From: Marinilactibacillus psychrotolerans
GTDB taxonomy: Bacteria; Bacillota; Bacilli; Lactobacillales; Carnobacteriaceae_A
Length of the DNA: 32,823 bases
NCBI RefSeq assembly: GCF_900101525.1
Contig: NZ_FMZD01000026.1
Coordinates: 1-32,823, forward strand
Reading direction: 5' to 3'
The position numbers and the translations under genes were made by a program. The notes below the pieces were generated by a model that saw nothing but the letters and a program-made list of their open reading frames with translations, made no database searches and was not told where the DNA came from. Positions 1-8,043 of the stretch are shown here, piece by piece. Position 1 is the first letter of the stretch. Each line of letters starts with the position of its first letter.

Positions 1-162
1 ATATCAATCAACTCAATAAGAGTTCTCCATTCAGTTCCCAGATAAAAGCAGCATATCAATCAACTCAATAAGAGTTCTCCATTCAGTTACCAGATAAAAG
101 CAGCATATCAATCAACTCAATAAGAGTTCTCCATTCAGTTACCAGATAAGAGCAGCATATCA
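1..162. repeat. Three-copy 52-bp tandem repeat
   Basis: Three head-to-tail units start at positions 1, 53 and 105, each 52 bp, followed by six bases of a fourth (157-162). They are almost identical: unit 1 differs by one base near its position 38 and unit 3 by one A/G change near its end. Each unit carries a small dyad, AACTC-AATAA-GAGTT. The unit length is not a multiple of three and stops occur in the frames checked, so it does not look coding. The array touches the window edge and may extend upstream. From 163 to 278 nothing else is recognisable. Confidence 0.95.
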
Positions 163-278
163 CACCATTCAGCTCATTTCAGTCAGGTTTCTATACTCAA
201 GTAAAGTATCTATTTTTAGAGAAATTGGCCTGCGTAACAATAAAGATAGAGACTGAGAGCAAACGAGCTAGAAAGTAA

Positions 279-320
279 AACGCCGTCAAATCAAAATCAT
301 ATCCTTGATTTGACGACGTT
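279..320 (-). terminator. Rho-independent terminator of the AI-2E-family gene
   Basis: Arms 279-294 and 305-320 form a 16-bp stem with one wobble pair and a 10-nt loop. Read on the minus strand it is followed by GTTTTACTTTCT, and it lies about 70 nt beyond the stop codon at 391. The plus-strand side has only a weak T tract, so it mainly serves the minus-strand gene. Confidence 0.75.
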
Positions 321-390
321 CTTGATTTTCCGACACTTCAAATTTTTAGACAATGAAGACTTTTGTCCCAGCTACTTTTCCCACCTTGCT

Positions 391-1587
391 TTAGCGATTA
401 TCTTCCTTTTTAATCAATTCCGAATAATCTGTTAAATCTTGTTCCTCATAAAGCCCAGAATATTTCTGGTACCAAGCAAACGTTCTGGATACTATGATCT
501 TAAGGACAGCATAACCTGGAATTCCTAAAATAACTCCCATTACACCAAATAATCTACCCGCTACTAATAGTAAAAAAATAATATTAATCGGATGAATTTT
601 CAAAGTATTACCTAAAATTTGTGGCGAAATGACTCTTCCTTCTAAAAATTGTTCTATTCCAAATACCACTAAGACAGTAACTAACATAAAAGGTGAATCT
701 ACAATTGCAACAATTACTGCCGGAATCATTGCTAGAAACGATCCTAGATAGGGTATTAAATTCATAAAGCCTGCAAAAATGCCTAAAGTTAGAGCAAAAT
801 CTAATCCAATGATTGAAAATCCAACCCAAAACATTATCCCTACTGCAGCTGCAACAATCAACTGTCCTCTAACATAAGAACTAATTTGCTTATTGATATC
901 TTCTAATATTTCCCTCATATTTCCGCGAATCTTTGTTGGCAATACTCTTAAAATATTATCAGGAACTTTATCCCCCTCTTTTAACAAGTAATAAAGGATA
1001 AAAGGAGTCGTAAATAAAGTAATCCCTACCTGTGTCAAGGTACCAATAAAACTTCCAATTCCTCCTACTGTAACATTTAGAAACCCAGAAGCTTGTCCGC
1101 TTAAATTATCAATCAAAGAAGTCTCACTCATTTTATCCATAAATCCAGTAAAAGCTTCTGTACCTAATAATTCATCTAACTGAACCATTAAACTATTCCA
1201 ATAAACTGGCCAATTCTCAATCAACGATTCCAGCTGCCTTTGGATAATCGGTACAATAAAATTAATCCCTACGATAATAAGTAAAATAATAAGTGAAAAA
1301 ACAAATGCAATTGCAGTATTACGAGTAAACCTCTTTTTTTCTAACCAATCTACTACAGGATTCAATAAGTAATAGAAAATAGTTGAAAAAACTACCGGAG
1401 GACCTACTATACTCAATACTATTTCTATTGGTTGAAATATTCCTGAAATTTTACCCAACATAAAAATATTAAAAAATATCAACAAACTAACCAATAAAAC
1501 AGAAACGACTTTATTATTAATAATTTGTTTCCAAAACCAAGATTGTTTAAAATTAGTTGTCCGGCTATCATTATGATGCTCTTTCAT
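391..1587 (-). CDS. AI-2E family transporter (PerM/YueF-like permease)
   Basis: A 398-residue polytopic membrane protein of the AI-2E/PerM exporter family. Seen: two N-terminal hydrophobic segments at about residues 28-75, a third near 90-115, a less hydrophobic region of about 100 residues, then clustered segments from about 165 to 365 including the family-typical stretch LTLGIFAGFMNLIPYLGSF and the IEQFLEGRVISPQILG motif. The ATG is preceded by GGGAGG at good spacing. Length is normal for the family. Members export varied small molecules; the substrate is not predictable here and the quorum-signal name should not be taken literally. It stands alone, diverging from the lactonase gene, and ends at the hairpin at 279-320. 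Confidence 0.9.
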   Translation of the reverse strand: MKEHHNDSRTTNFKQSWFWKQIINNKVVSVLLVSLLIFFNIFMLGKISGIFQPIEIVLSIVGPPVVFSTIFYYLLNPVVDWLEKKRFTRNTAIAFVFSLIILLIIVGINFIVPIIQRQLESLIENWPVYWNSLMVQLDELLGTEAFTGFMDKMSETSLIDNLSGQASGFLNVTVGGIGSFIGTLTQVGITLFTTPFILYYLLKEGDKVPDNILRVLPTKIRGNMREILEDINKQISSYVRGQLIVAAAVGIMFWVGFSIIGLDFALTLGIFAGFMNLIPYLGSFLAMIPAVIVAIVDSPFMLVTVLVVFGIEQFLEGRVISPQILGNTLKIHPINIIFLLLVAGRLFGVMGVILGIPGYAVLKIIVSRTFAWYQKYSGLYEEQDLTDYSELIKKEDNR

Positions 1588-1734
1588 TATTGATCCTCCC
1601 TCAAGGTGTTACCTAATAATTATAGTTTATCATATCCCAATCAAAAACATTCTTAAGAAATCTATAACTTCTTTAATCATCCTATCCATTTATATTAATC
1701 AGATTTTACCCTAAAAAAGGGTAATGAATTCCGT

Positions 1735-1763
1735 TTCATAAATATCTTAAGTTTTGGTATACT
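1735..1763 (+). promoter_or_regulatory. Extended -10 promoter of the lactonase gene
   Basis: TTCATA (1735-1740), 17-bp spacer, TATACT (1758-1763), with TG one base before the -10, so it reads as an extended -10 promoter. It lies 38 bp before the ATG. Just upstream is a small dyad, TTACCC-N7-GGGTAA (1706-1724), which could be an operator or chance. Confidence 0.65.
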
Positions 1764-1801
1764 AATTTCAACCAGTTCAAACTAACTAAGGAGGATTTTC
1801 C

Positions 1802-2833
1802 ATGATCAAAAAAATTTTATTAGGAACCTACACTAAAAGAAAAAGCAAAGGTGTATATAGTATTGAGTTAGATACTGAAAAGAAAACATTAGGTGATATC
1901 CATTTAGAAGCAGAAGTTGGAAGTCCAACTTATCTTGATGTCTCTAAAGATGGTACGTTTTTATATACTGTATTAAAAGATGGAAATAAAGGGGGGATCA
2001 TAGCTCTCAAAAAAACTGATGATGGGACATATGCAACAACTGATGTTTACACTGCAGAAGGTTCTTCACCTTGTTACATCTCCTATGATCCAAAAAGAAA
2101 TTTTTTATACACTGCAAATTATCACAGTGGGGAAATTTCAGTATTTAAAACAGATGAGAATGGTGCACTTGAACTAACGGACACCATACAACATTCAGGA
2201 AAATCTGTCCATGAGAATCAAAAATCTGCTCATGCTCATTATTTTGATTTAACTCCTGACGAAAAGTATTTAGTTGCCTGTGACTTGGGAACTGATGAAG
2301 TAATCACTTATACAGTAAACGACGACGGAAAGCTTTTTGAAGTAGATATAATCTCTACTGCTCCAGGCACTGGTCCTCGACATATTGTTTTTCATCCGAA
2401 TGGTAAATTAGCTTATCTATTCGGAGAATTAAGCAGTGATGTAATTGCATTATCCTATAATAGTGAAAGCGGAACTCTCTCTCACCTACAAACTATCTCA
2501 TCTATTCCAGAAGAACACACTGGTTTCAATGGTGGAGCAGCAATCCGTATCTCTAAAGATGGTAAATTCGTATATGCCTCAAATCGTGGACATAATTCAA
2601 TCGTTATCTTTGCTGTACAAGAAGATGGCACGCTGGAATTAGTGGATTATGTGCCAACTGAAGGAGAAATTCCACGAGATTTCAATATTGATCCTAGTGG
2701 ACAATTCATTGTGGTCGGACATCAAGATTCTGATAATTTGACGCTATTCGAAAGAAACGCTGAAACTGGAAAATTATCTTTACTGCAAAAAGATGTTTAT
2801 GCACCTGAAGTAGTATGTGTAGCTTTTGTATAA
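1802..2833 (+). CDS. pgl: Lactonase family protein, 6-phosphogluconolactonase type (YbhE/Pgl)
   Basis: A 343-residue cytoplasmic seven-bladed beta-propeller of the YbhE family, whose characterised members hydrolyse 6-phosphogluconolactone in the oxidative pentose phosphate pathway. Seen: the N-terminal LLGTYT start of blade 1, repeated blade motifs such as SPTYLDVSKDG and GTGPRHIVFHPNGKLAYLF, and the C-terminal PRDFNIDPSGQFIVVGHQDSDN that is characteristic of the family. The length matches. Strong AAGGAGG (1788-1794) sits 7 nt before the ATG. It has its own promoter and terminator, so it is monocistronic. The fold is certain; the exact lactone substrate is inferred from the family. Confidence 0.88.
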   Translation: MIKKILLGTYTKRKSKGVYSIELDTEKKTLGDIHLEAEVGSPTYLDVSKDGTFLYTVLKDGNKGGIIALKKTDDGTYATTDVYTAEGSSPCYISYDPKRNFLYTANYHSGEISVFKTDENGALELTDTIQHSGKSVHENQKSAHAHYFDLTPDEKYLVACDLGTDEVITYTVNDDGKLFEVDIISTAPGTGPRHIVFHPNGKLAYLFGELSSDVIALSYNSESGTLSHLQTISSIPEEHTGFNGGAAIRISKDGKFVYASNRGHNSIVIFAVQEDGTLELVDYVPTEGEIPRDFNIDPSGQFIVVGHQDSDNLTLFERNAETGKLSLLQKDVYAPEVVCVAFV

Positions 2834-2851
2834 GATCATTCCCACTCTTCT

Positions 2852-2887
2852 AAAGAGGCGCTTTTAAAAAAGCGCCTCTTTTCTTTT
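2852..2887 (+). terminator. Rho-independent terminator after the lactonase gene
   Basis: AAAGAGGCGC and GCGCCTCTTT arms with short A/T-rich loop, followed by TTCTTTT. It begins about 18 nt after the stop codon and is the strongest hairpin in this stretch. Confidence 0.9.
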
Positions 2888-2910
2888 GTAAGTAAATAGT
2901 GTAGAATAAA

Positions 2911-2943
2911 TATAACGAATTCGAGATAAATGAATTTGTTATA
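2911..2943 (+). promoter_or_regulatory. MhqR-box-like operator before the dioxygenase operon
   Basis: The 18-mer TATAACGAATTCGAGATA (2911-2928) contains the perfect palindrome CGAATTCG (2916-2923). It differs at two left-arm positions from TATCTCGAATTCGAGATA, my recollection of the Bacillus subtilis MhqR (MarR-family) consensus. It also forms the left part of a longer dyad, TATAACGAATTC (2911-2922) and GAATTTGTTATA (2932-2943), with one mismatch. The genes that follow are homologues of MhqR targets (MhqA/MhqE/MhqO-type dioxygenases). No convincing -35/-10 pair could be fixed; a poor TTGTAA-N19-TATAAC would overlap the box. Confidence 0.6.
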
Positions 2944-3002
2944 TATTCTTTATGATGATCGTTAAATGCAAACTAGTTATCTATAGAAAAGAGTGAATAG
3001 TT

Positions 3003-3854
3003 ATGCCAGAAGTAAAAGGATTCCATCATATTTCTGCATTCACTAAATCGATGGAAGACAATCTTTATTTTTACACTCATATTATGGGGTTACGTTTAGT
3101 TAAACAGACCGTTCATCAAGAAAATTTTCAGACTCCTCATTTATTTTATGGAGATTATCGAGGAACCCCAGGTACCTTACTGACTTTTTTTGTTTATCCT
3201 AATATAGGACAAAGCTATAAAAATGATCCATACTTTGGAACAGTTACTTTGACCATCCCAAAAGGAAGTATGAAATACTGGAAAAACAGGCTAAAGCATT
3301 ATACTATTAAGTTTGAAACTGACATTGAACAGTCCTCAATTAACTTAGTTGATCCTGATGGTCTCGGGCTCAGACTACAAGAATCTATTGACCGGAATCT
3401 TTCTACAGCACCTATTTCTGGTTCTGAGATCAATGAGAAACATCAGTTGATTCAGATCTCTAAAGTCGACATTCATACTTCTATAGTTGATAAAGAAAAA
3501 CAATTTTTAAAAAATTGGCTGGCTTTATCTGATCCTTTTATGCTTAACCCTACTTCAGAAGAGCAAATAAATTTGATTGAAAGTCATACCGATGATCGTT
3601 CACGATTGGGAAGGGGTTCAATTGATCATATTGCTTTAACAGTTGAAACGAATGAAGATCTCAAATACTTCAAAGTCAGAGCTGAAAAATACGGATATCA
3701 GATCGAAAAATTAATTGATAGGCACTATTTTATCAGTTTATATGTCAAGAGTCCTTCGGGCTTACGTATCGAGCTCGCAACTGAGAGACCAGGATTTACA
3801 ATAGATGAACCTTTAAAACAATTAGGTAACCGAAAAATCACTTTTAACCATTAA
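3003..3854 (+). CDS. VOC-superfamily ring-cleaving dioxygenase-like protein (MhqA/MhqO family)
   Basis: A 283-residue protein with two tandem VOC (glyoxalase/extradiol dioxygenase) modules, roughly residues 1-130 and 145-283. Seen: FHHISAF at the N terminus and DHIALTVE plus LRIELATERPGF in the second module, giving the usual His and Glu metal-ligand candidates. It resembles the Bacillus YkcA/YdfO/YodE (Mhq) proteins, proposed to detoxify catechol and hydroquinone-type compounds. It is shorter than its neighbour and than the usual 310-320 residues, mainly through a tighter linker. The SD is modest (AGAGTG). First gene of a three-gene operon behind the MhqR-like box; 25 bp separate it from the next gene. 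Catalytic activity is inferred only. Confidence 0.8.
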   Translation: MPEVKGFHHISAFTKSMEDNLYFYTHIMGLRLVKQTVHQENFQTPHLFYGDYRGTPGTLLTFFVYPNIGQSYKNDPYFGTVTLTIPKGSMKYWKNRLKHYTIKFETDIEQSSINLVDPDGLGLRLQESIDRNLSTAPISGSEINEKHQLIQISKVDIHTSIVDKEKQFLKNWLALSDPFMLNPTSEEQINLIESHTDDRSRLGRGSIDHIALTVETNEDLKYFKVRAEKYGYQIEKLIDRHYFISLYVKSPSGLRIELATERPGFTIDEPLKQLGNRKITFNH

Positions 3855-3879
3855 ATATTATTCTACAGGAGGCAATAAA

Positions 3880-4890
3880 ATGACAAATCAAGAATTAAAA
3901 GGTATCCATCATGTTACCGCAATAACAAGCAGCGCAGAAAAGAACTATGAGTGGTTTACAAATGTTTTAAGTTTAAGATTAGTAAAAAAAACCGTTAATC
4001 AAGATGACATTCAAACCTATCATCTGTTTTTCGCTGACGATGAAGGAAATGCAGGAACTGATATGACATTCTTTGATTTTCCAAATACTCCAAAAGGTTC
4101 AAAAGGCACCAATGATATTTCCAGATCGTCTTTTAGAGTGCCAAATAACCGCGCACTAGACTATTGGCTAAAACGTTTTGATCATTATGATGTGAAACAT
4201 TCTGAAATTAAAGAACAATTTGGTGTAAAAGTTATCCAATTTGAAGACTTCGATGAACAGCAATATCAATTAGTCTCTGACGAAAATCTTGAAGGCGTAG
4301 CCCCAGGAAAACCTTGGAAAAACGGTCCGGTACCTGAAGAGTTTGGAATATATGGTTTGGGTCCCATCTTGATTAGAGTATCCAATATTGAACACATGTC
4401 AACAGTTCTAGAAAACACATTGAACTTTAGAAAAATCGCAAAAGAAAATCAGTATACACTATTTGAAATGGGAAAAGGTGGAAACGGTGGTCGAGTAATT
4501 ATTGAAGAAAGCACCGTACTTCCTCCTGCTCGCCAAGGATACGGTAGTGTTCACCATGTAGCTTTCCGTGTAGAAAACAGAGCAGTTCTTGACTACTGGA
4601 CAGAACGCATCAGTAATTTAGGTATTCCCAATTCTGGATATGTTGATCGCTTCTATTTTGAATCTCTATACTCTCGTATGTATCCTGGAGTATTGTTTGA
4701 ATTTGCCACAGATGGTCCTGGATTTATTGATTATCAAGAAAGTTACGATAATTTAGGAGAAAAATTGGCTTTGCCACCTGCGTATGAAGAGCATCGTGAA
4801 CAAATTGAACAAATGGTTCGTCCGATAGATACAGTTAGAAGTACAAAGAATTTCGAAAAAGAGTACTTCGGATTTGATGAGGTTCAGTAA
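3880..4890 (+). CDS. Ring-cleaving dioxygenase (VOC superfamily, MhqO/MhqA-like)
   Basis: A 336-residue paralogue of the preceding gene with two VOC modules (about 8-140 and 150-300) and a C-terminal tail containing LPPAYEEHREQIEQMVRPI, common in this family. Seen: GIHHVTAI (His10/His11), VHHVAFRVEN in the second module and LFEFATDGPGF with the distal Glu. Extradiol-type enzymes of this group open aromatic rings using a divalent metal; Bacillus homologues protect against 2-methylhydroquinone and catechol. An ideal CAGGAGG (3866-3872) precedes the ATG. The stop codon overlaps the next start (TAATG), indicating translational coupling with the flavin reductase. Confidence 0.87.
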   Translation: MTNQELKGIHHVTAITSSAEKNYEWFTNVLSLRLVKKTVNQDDIQTYHLFFADDEGNAGTDMTFFDFPNTPKGSKGTNDISRSSFRVPNNRALDYWLKRFDHYDVKHSEIKEQFGVKVIQFEDFDEQQYQLVSDENLEGVAPGKPWKNGPVPEEFGIYGLGPILIRVSNIEHMSTVLENTLNFRKIAKENQYTLFEMGKGGNGGRVIIEESTVLPPARQGYGSVHHVAFRVENRAVLDYWTERISNLGIPNSGYVDRFYFESLYSRMYPGVLFEFATDGPGFIDYQESYDNLGEKLALPPAYEEHREQIEQMVRPIDTVRSTKNFEKEYFGFDEVQ

Positions 4891-5513
4891 TGTATCATTT
4901 TAAATCAAAAGACCTCAATAAAAAGCAAGAGTATAAGTTCATTTCCGGAAGTGTAATCCCTCGTCCAATTGCTTGGGTTACATCTATGAATACAACAGAA
5001 GATATAGTGAATGCTGCACCCTTCAGCTTTTTTAGTGCAGCATCCAATCAGATTCCTTTACTGACTGTAGCTGTGCTGCGGAATAATTTTAAGATGAAAG
5101 ATACTGCCCGAAATATTCTGGAACAAAAACAAGCCGTCGTGCATATTGTTGATATAAGTCTAACTGAAGCAATGAATACAACATCTGCCCCGCTTCCTCC
5201 TGATATAAGCGAATTAGACAGAACAGATTTAACCCTGATTGAAAGTTCTACAATAAATGTTCCAGGGATCAAAGAAGCAAAGATCCGATTTGAAACAATT
5301 CTCCATCAACATGTTCCTGTAAAAGATGAAGAAGGAAATATCGTTTCAGATTTATTATTGTTAAAAGTAACTGATTACTACTTCGATGAAACAGTTTTTG
5401 ATGCTGAAAAAGAGTATATTATACCCGAAGCGCTGAATCCTACTGCTCGATTATCCGGAAGCCAATACTCAGAAATGGGAAAACTTTTTTCCTATAAAAG
5501 ACCAACAAAATAA
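4890..5513 (+). CDS. Flavin reductase family protein (FMN-binding split barrel)
   Basis: A 207-residue member of the flavin-reductase-like, FMN-binding split-barrel family. Seen: the characteristic opening SGSVIPRPIAWVTSMN followed by NAAPFSFFSAASNQIP, and an N-terminal half matching flavoredoxin-type proteins. Such proteins bind FMN and supply reduced flavin or reduce small electrophiles. The ATG overlaps the previous stop by one base, so it is co-translated with the dioxygenase. Placement suggests a partner reductase in quinone or aromatic detoxification, similar in logic to the azoreductase and nitroreductase members of the Bacillus Mhq regulon. Substrate unknown. Confidence 0.83.
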   Translation: MYHFKSKDLNKKQEYKFISGSVIPRPIAWVTSMNTTEDIVNAAPFSFFSAASNQIPLLTVAVLRNNFKMKDTARNILEQKQAVVHIVDISLTEAMNTTSAPLPPDISELDRTDLTLIESSTINVPGIKEAKIRFETILHQHVPVKDEEGNIVSDLLLLKVTDYYFDETVFDAEKEYIIPEALNPTARLSGSQYSEMGKLFSYKRPTK

Positions 5514-5535
5514 ATTTTTATTGCACATTCACAAA

Positions 5536-5576
5536 AAAAAGGCACAGATCAAAGTAAATTTGATCTGTGCCTTTTT
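5536..5576. terminator. Bidirectional terminator between convergent genes
   Basis: An 18-bp perfect stem (5536-5553 with 5559-5576, core GGCACAGATCAAA) with a 5-nt loop, flanked by an A run on the left and a T run on the right. It can end both the flavin reductase operon (plus) and the PTS IIA gene (minus), whose stop codon is 9 nt away. Confidence 0.93.
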
Positions 5577-5584
5577 ATAAAAAC

Positions 5585-6088
5585 TTATTTTGCAGAAATT
5601 GTCCCAATCTCAGAACCTTTTGTTGTTTCACCTGTTGTGGTTAAATCGAAGTTTTCAACCTGCTCCATATTACTAAATATGATAATCACAGTATTTTCTT
5701 TTCCAGCTGCAGCTAGTGCTTCCAAATCTACAGTAGAAATTTTAGTATCCGGTGTTACTGTATCTCCTTCTTTAACTAATGTATCAAAAGGGGCACCTTC
5801 TAATTCAACAGTATCAATCCCGATATGAACAAGCACTTCCACTCCGTTATCTAATTCCAAACCAACTGCATGTTGTGTCGGAAAAACGCTAACAACTTTT
5901 CCAGATCCAGGAGCATAAACATCTCCATCGTTAGGTACAACTCCAAATCCGTCCCCCATCATTTTTTGTGAGAATACAGGATCATCTACCTCTTCAATCG
6001 CAATAACTTTACCATTAGCTGGACTTGTCAGCGTTTGCGTTTTATCGCTGTCTCCGCCTTTTCCTTTAAGAAAATCAAACATTCCCAT
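5585..6088 (-). CDS. PTS glucose-type IIA component (EIIA-Glc/Crr-like)
   Basis: A free-standing 167-residue EIIA of the glucose family, which accepts phosphate from HPr and passes it to a sugar-specific IIB; in Gram-positives it can serve several IICB permeases. Seen: PANGKVIAIEEVDDPVFSQK near residue 23, His73 in PTQHAVG and the phosphorylated His88 in LVHIGIDTVELEG, spaced 15 apart exactly as in E. coli His75/His90. The open frame runs upstream to 6208, but the start at 6088 (MGMFDFLKG) is chosen because AGGGA lies 5 nt before it and the family length fits. No IICB is adjacent, so it probably acts in trans. Confidence 0.88.
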   Translation of the reverse strand: MGMFDFLKGKGGDSDKTQTLTSPANGKVIAIEEVDDPVFSQKMMGDGFGVVPNDGDVYAPGSGKVVSVFPTQHAVGLELDNGVEVLVHIGIDTVELEGAPFDTLVKEGDTVTPDTKISTVDLEALAAAGKENTVIIIFSNMEQVENFDLTTTGETTKGSEIGTISAK

Positions 6089-6127
6089 TACTATCCCTGC
6101 TTTCATTTTTTTAATATATTCTGAATA

Positions 6128-6183
6128 ATAAGATTCAATCTTATATTCAATTTGATTATACTTTATATTACCATATTTATTAA
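6128..6183 (-). promoter_or_regulatory. Promoter and dyad operator of the PTS IIA gene
   Basis: On the minus strand TTAATA (6178-6183), 17-bp spacer, TATAAT (6155-6160). Between the -10 and the ribosome-binding site lies a perfect odd palindrome, ATAAGATTCAATCTTAT (6128-6144; 8-bp arms, one central base), placed in the early transcribed region where a repressor or an RNA hairpin could act. The regulator is not recognised. Confidence 0.5.
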
Positions 6184-6343
6184 GAATAGTTGAATCAATA
6201 TGGATCATAAGTCCTTTTTCTTCTAAATATGTAAGAATAGTTCAATGCTATCTTAATTTAGAAACTATAGGCTTAAATTGTTATTAAAAAGTGACTTTAA
6301 TTTTTATGTTTTACTTAAGGATTAATAATATTATCAAGAACGG

Positions 6344-6372
6344 TTGGAATCTTCACAAAAATTCGGTATGAT
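6344..6372 (+). promoter_or_regulatory. Promoter of uppP
   Basis: TTGGAA (6344-6349), 17-bp spacer, TATGAT (6367-6372), 45 bp before the uppP ATG. The 6184-6343 stretch between the divergent promoters shows nothing else recognisable. Confidence 0.6.
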
Positions 6373-6417
6373 AGATAAGTTCAAAAATAATCATACATAA
6401 AGGAATAGGAGTATATT

Positions 6418-7242
6418 ATGTTATTAATAGAAATCTTTAAATCAATTTTGTTGGGAATTGTTCAAGGCATTACAGAGTGGCTTCCGATAAGTAGTACCGG
6501 TCATATGATTTTATTTGATGAATTTTTGGTTTTAGACACAACTCCAGAGTTCAAAACTATGTTTATGGTGGTTATTCAACTTGCTTCAATACTGGCTGTC
6601 ATTTTGTTGTTCTTCAATAAACTGAATCCATTTGCACCTTCTAAAGACGATGTACAGAAGAAAGAAACATGGGATATCTGGTTCAAAGTTTTAGTTGGTA
6701 TTATTCCTGCTGGAGTAATCGGGCTCTTATTTGATGACCTGATTAATGAACATTTTTATAACTGGATCACCGTTTCTATTACTTTAATCGTTTACGGAAT
6801 AGCATTTATTGTTATTGAAAAGAGAAACAAAAACAAGCATCCAAAAGTTTCAACCTTTAATGATCTAACTTATAAAATGGCCTTAATCATTGGTTTTTTC
6901 CAAGTACTTGCACTGATTCCAGGAACATCTAGATCTGGAGCAACAATTGTAGGCGCCATTTTGATTGGTATAGCAAGACCTATAGCAGCTGAATATTCAT
7001 TCTTTTTATCAGTTCCTATCATGCTAGGTGCTAGTATTGTAAAATTAGGGAAGTTTGGTTTTAACTTTACTTCTTCTGAACTCATTATTTTACTAGTAGG
7101 ATGTGTCGTATCTTTTATTGTTTCCGTCTTTGCTATCAAGTTCTTAATGTCTTATATCCGTCGTCATGACTTCAGTTCTTTCGGATGGTACAGAATTGTT
7201 GTTGGAATATTAGTCATTGGTTATTTCATGATCATAGGGTAA
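6418..7242 (+). CDS. uppP: Undecaprenyl-diphosphate phosphatase UppP (BacA)
   Basis: A 274-residue integral membrane phosphatase that converts undecaprenyl diphosphate to the monophosphate so the lipid carrier can be reused for peptidoglycan and other wall polymers; overexpression gives bacitracin resistance in known cases. Seen: the first signature [15 protein letters not shown] at residues 16-30 and the second, PGTSRSGAT, near residue 166, both at the expected membrane-re-entrant positions, with about seven or eight hydrophobic segments. Length is normal (265-280). SD TAGGAG precedes the ATG. It is monocistronic, between its own promoter and the hairpin at 7354. Confidence 0.96.
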   Translation: MLLIEIFKSILLGIVQGITEWLPISSTGHMILFDEFLVLDTTPEFKTMFMVVIQLASILAVILLFFNKLNPFAPSKDDVQKKETWDIWFKVLVGIIPAGVIGLLFDDLINEHFYNWITVSITLIVYGIAFIVIEKRNKNKHPKVSTFNDLTYKMALIIGFFQVLALIPGTSRSGATIVGAILIGIARPIAAEYSFFLSVPIMLGASIVKLGKFGFNFTSSELIILLVGCVVSFIVSVFAIKFLMSYIRRHDFSSFGWYRIVVGILVIGYFMIIG

Positions 7243-7353
7243 AAGAAAGGTTCATTCAACTGAGAGCATGAAGTATAAAAATCAAATAACAGATACTATA
7301 CCACCTGATATACTAATCATTTATCTATATTAAATAAACTATTTTATTATTCA

Positions 7354-7386
7354 AGCCATTCTGTATCATATACAGAGTGGCTTTTT
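7354..7386 (+). terminator. Terminator downstream of uppP
   Basis: AGCCATTCTGTA and TACAGAGTGGCT form a 12-bp stem with one wobble and loop TCATA, followed by TTTTT. It lies about 110 nt after the stop. The rest of 7243-7653 holds no supported gene; a TATAGT at 7598-7603 may be the -10 of the next gene, but no good -35 is spaced for it. Confidence 0.82.
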
Positions 7387-7653
7387 AATATAGCGGACTA
7401 TTTAGATTAACTTTCTAAATAACACGGATTCCTTTATTCGTATTATTTCCTTACCAATTTAAGTTCCTCAGTCAATCAAAACTTCTTAACATATATTTTC
7501 ACCTTAGTTTGGCAGAGTTGTAATATTATGAAATGATTTTTAGTAAAATAACGGTAAATTGTAACACAATTGATACTCACTATAAGAAAATAAACGGTAT
7601 AGTATGCTTAATAGACAATCTATCCGTTTAGAAAATCAAAAGGAGTATTAAGA

Positions 7654-8004
7654 ATGAACCTTTCATCTCTTTTTAGAAAACTCAAAAAATTTTCTCAATC
7701 AAAGAAAAACTTATCCCATACAAGCAGAAATTTAATTTGTGAAAATGAATTAATCGGAAAATGGTCTGTTAATGTACCAAAGTCTCTTAAAGATATTTCA
7801 TTAGAAATATTTTCTGAGGGAACTGGAAAGTACAATACTAAACCCCTAAAGAGTATATTACCTCAAAGATCACCTAATCAGTTAATTATGAAAGACCATT
7901 TTGGTTATAGTCTGATTCTCGAAAAAAAAGATAACGAAAAATATTATTTATTTGATGAACTGGATGGTATAACTTATCCCATCGAAAAAATCATTAAAAA
8001 TTAA
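7654..8004 (+). CDS. Small hypothetical protein (possible DUF4828-like)
   Basis: A 116-residue soluble protein, not confidently recognised. Seen: a strongly basic N-terminal 30 residues (RKLKKFSQSKKN), then ELIGKWSVNVPKSLKDISLEIFSEGTGKYN, a pattern typical of small lipocalin-like or beta-barrel domains in which GKW begins the first strand, and a further beta-rich part ending near residue 112. No membrane segment or cysteine motif is evident. AAAGGAG at good spacing supports the ATG, and a terminator begins at the stop codon, so it is a real single gene. It recalls the short DUF4828 proteins of Lactobacillales, but that is a memory-based guess. Confidence 0.7.
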   Translation: MNLSSLFRKLKKFSQSKKNLSHTSRNLICENELIGKWSVNVPKSLKDISLEIFSEGTGKYNTKPLKSILPQRSPNQLIMKDHFGYSLILEKKDNEKYYLFDELDGITYPIEKIIKN

Positions 8005-8040
8005 AAGCACTCAGAATTTCTTTTCTCTGAGTGCTTTTTT
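8003..8040. terminator. Bidirectional terminator
   Basis: AAAAGCACTCAGA and TCTGAGTGCTTTT arms with a T-rich loop of about 10 nt, followed by a T run on the plus strand and preceded by A residues. It lies between convergent stop codons (8004 plus, 8044 minus) and so can serve both genes. Confidence 0.9.
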
Positions 8041-8043
8041 TGA

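Noticed and set aside
1-156. Possible CRISPR array
   Set aside because: The 52-bp units are contiguous with no variable spacers between them, and no cas genes are nearby.
7268-7333. 21-codon ORF downstream of uppP
   Set aside because: Only a weak SD-like sequence, AT-rich low-complexity product, and it sits before the uppP terminator without its own signals.
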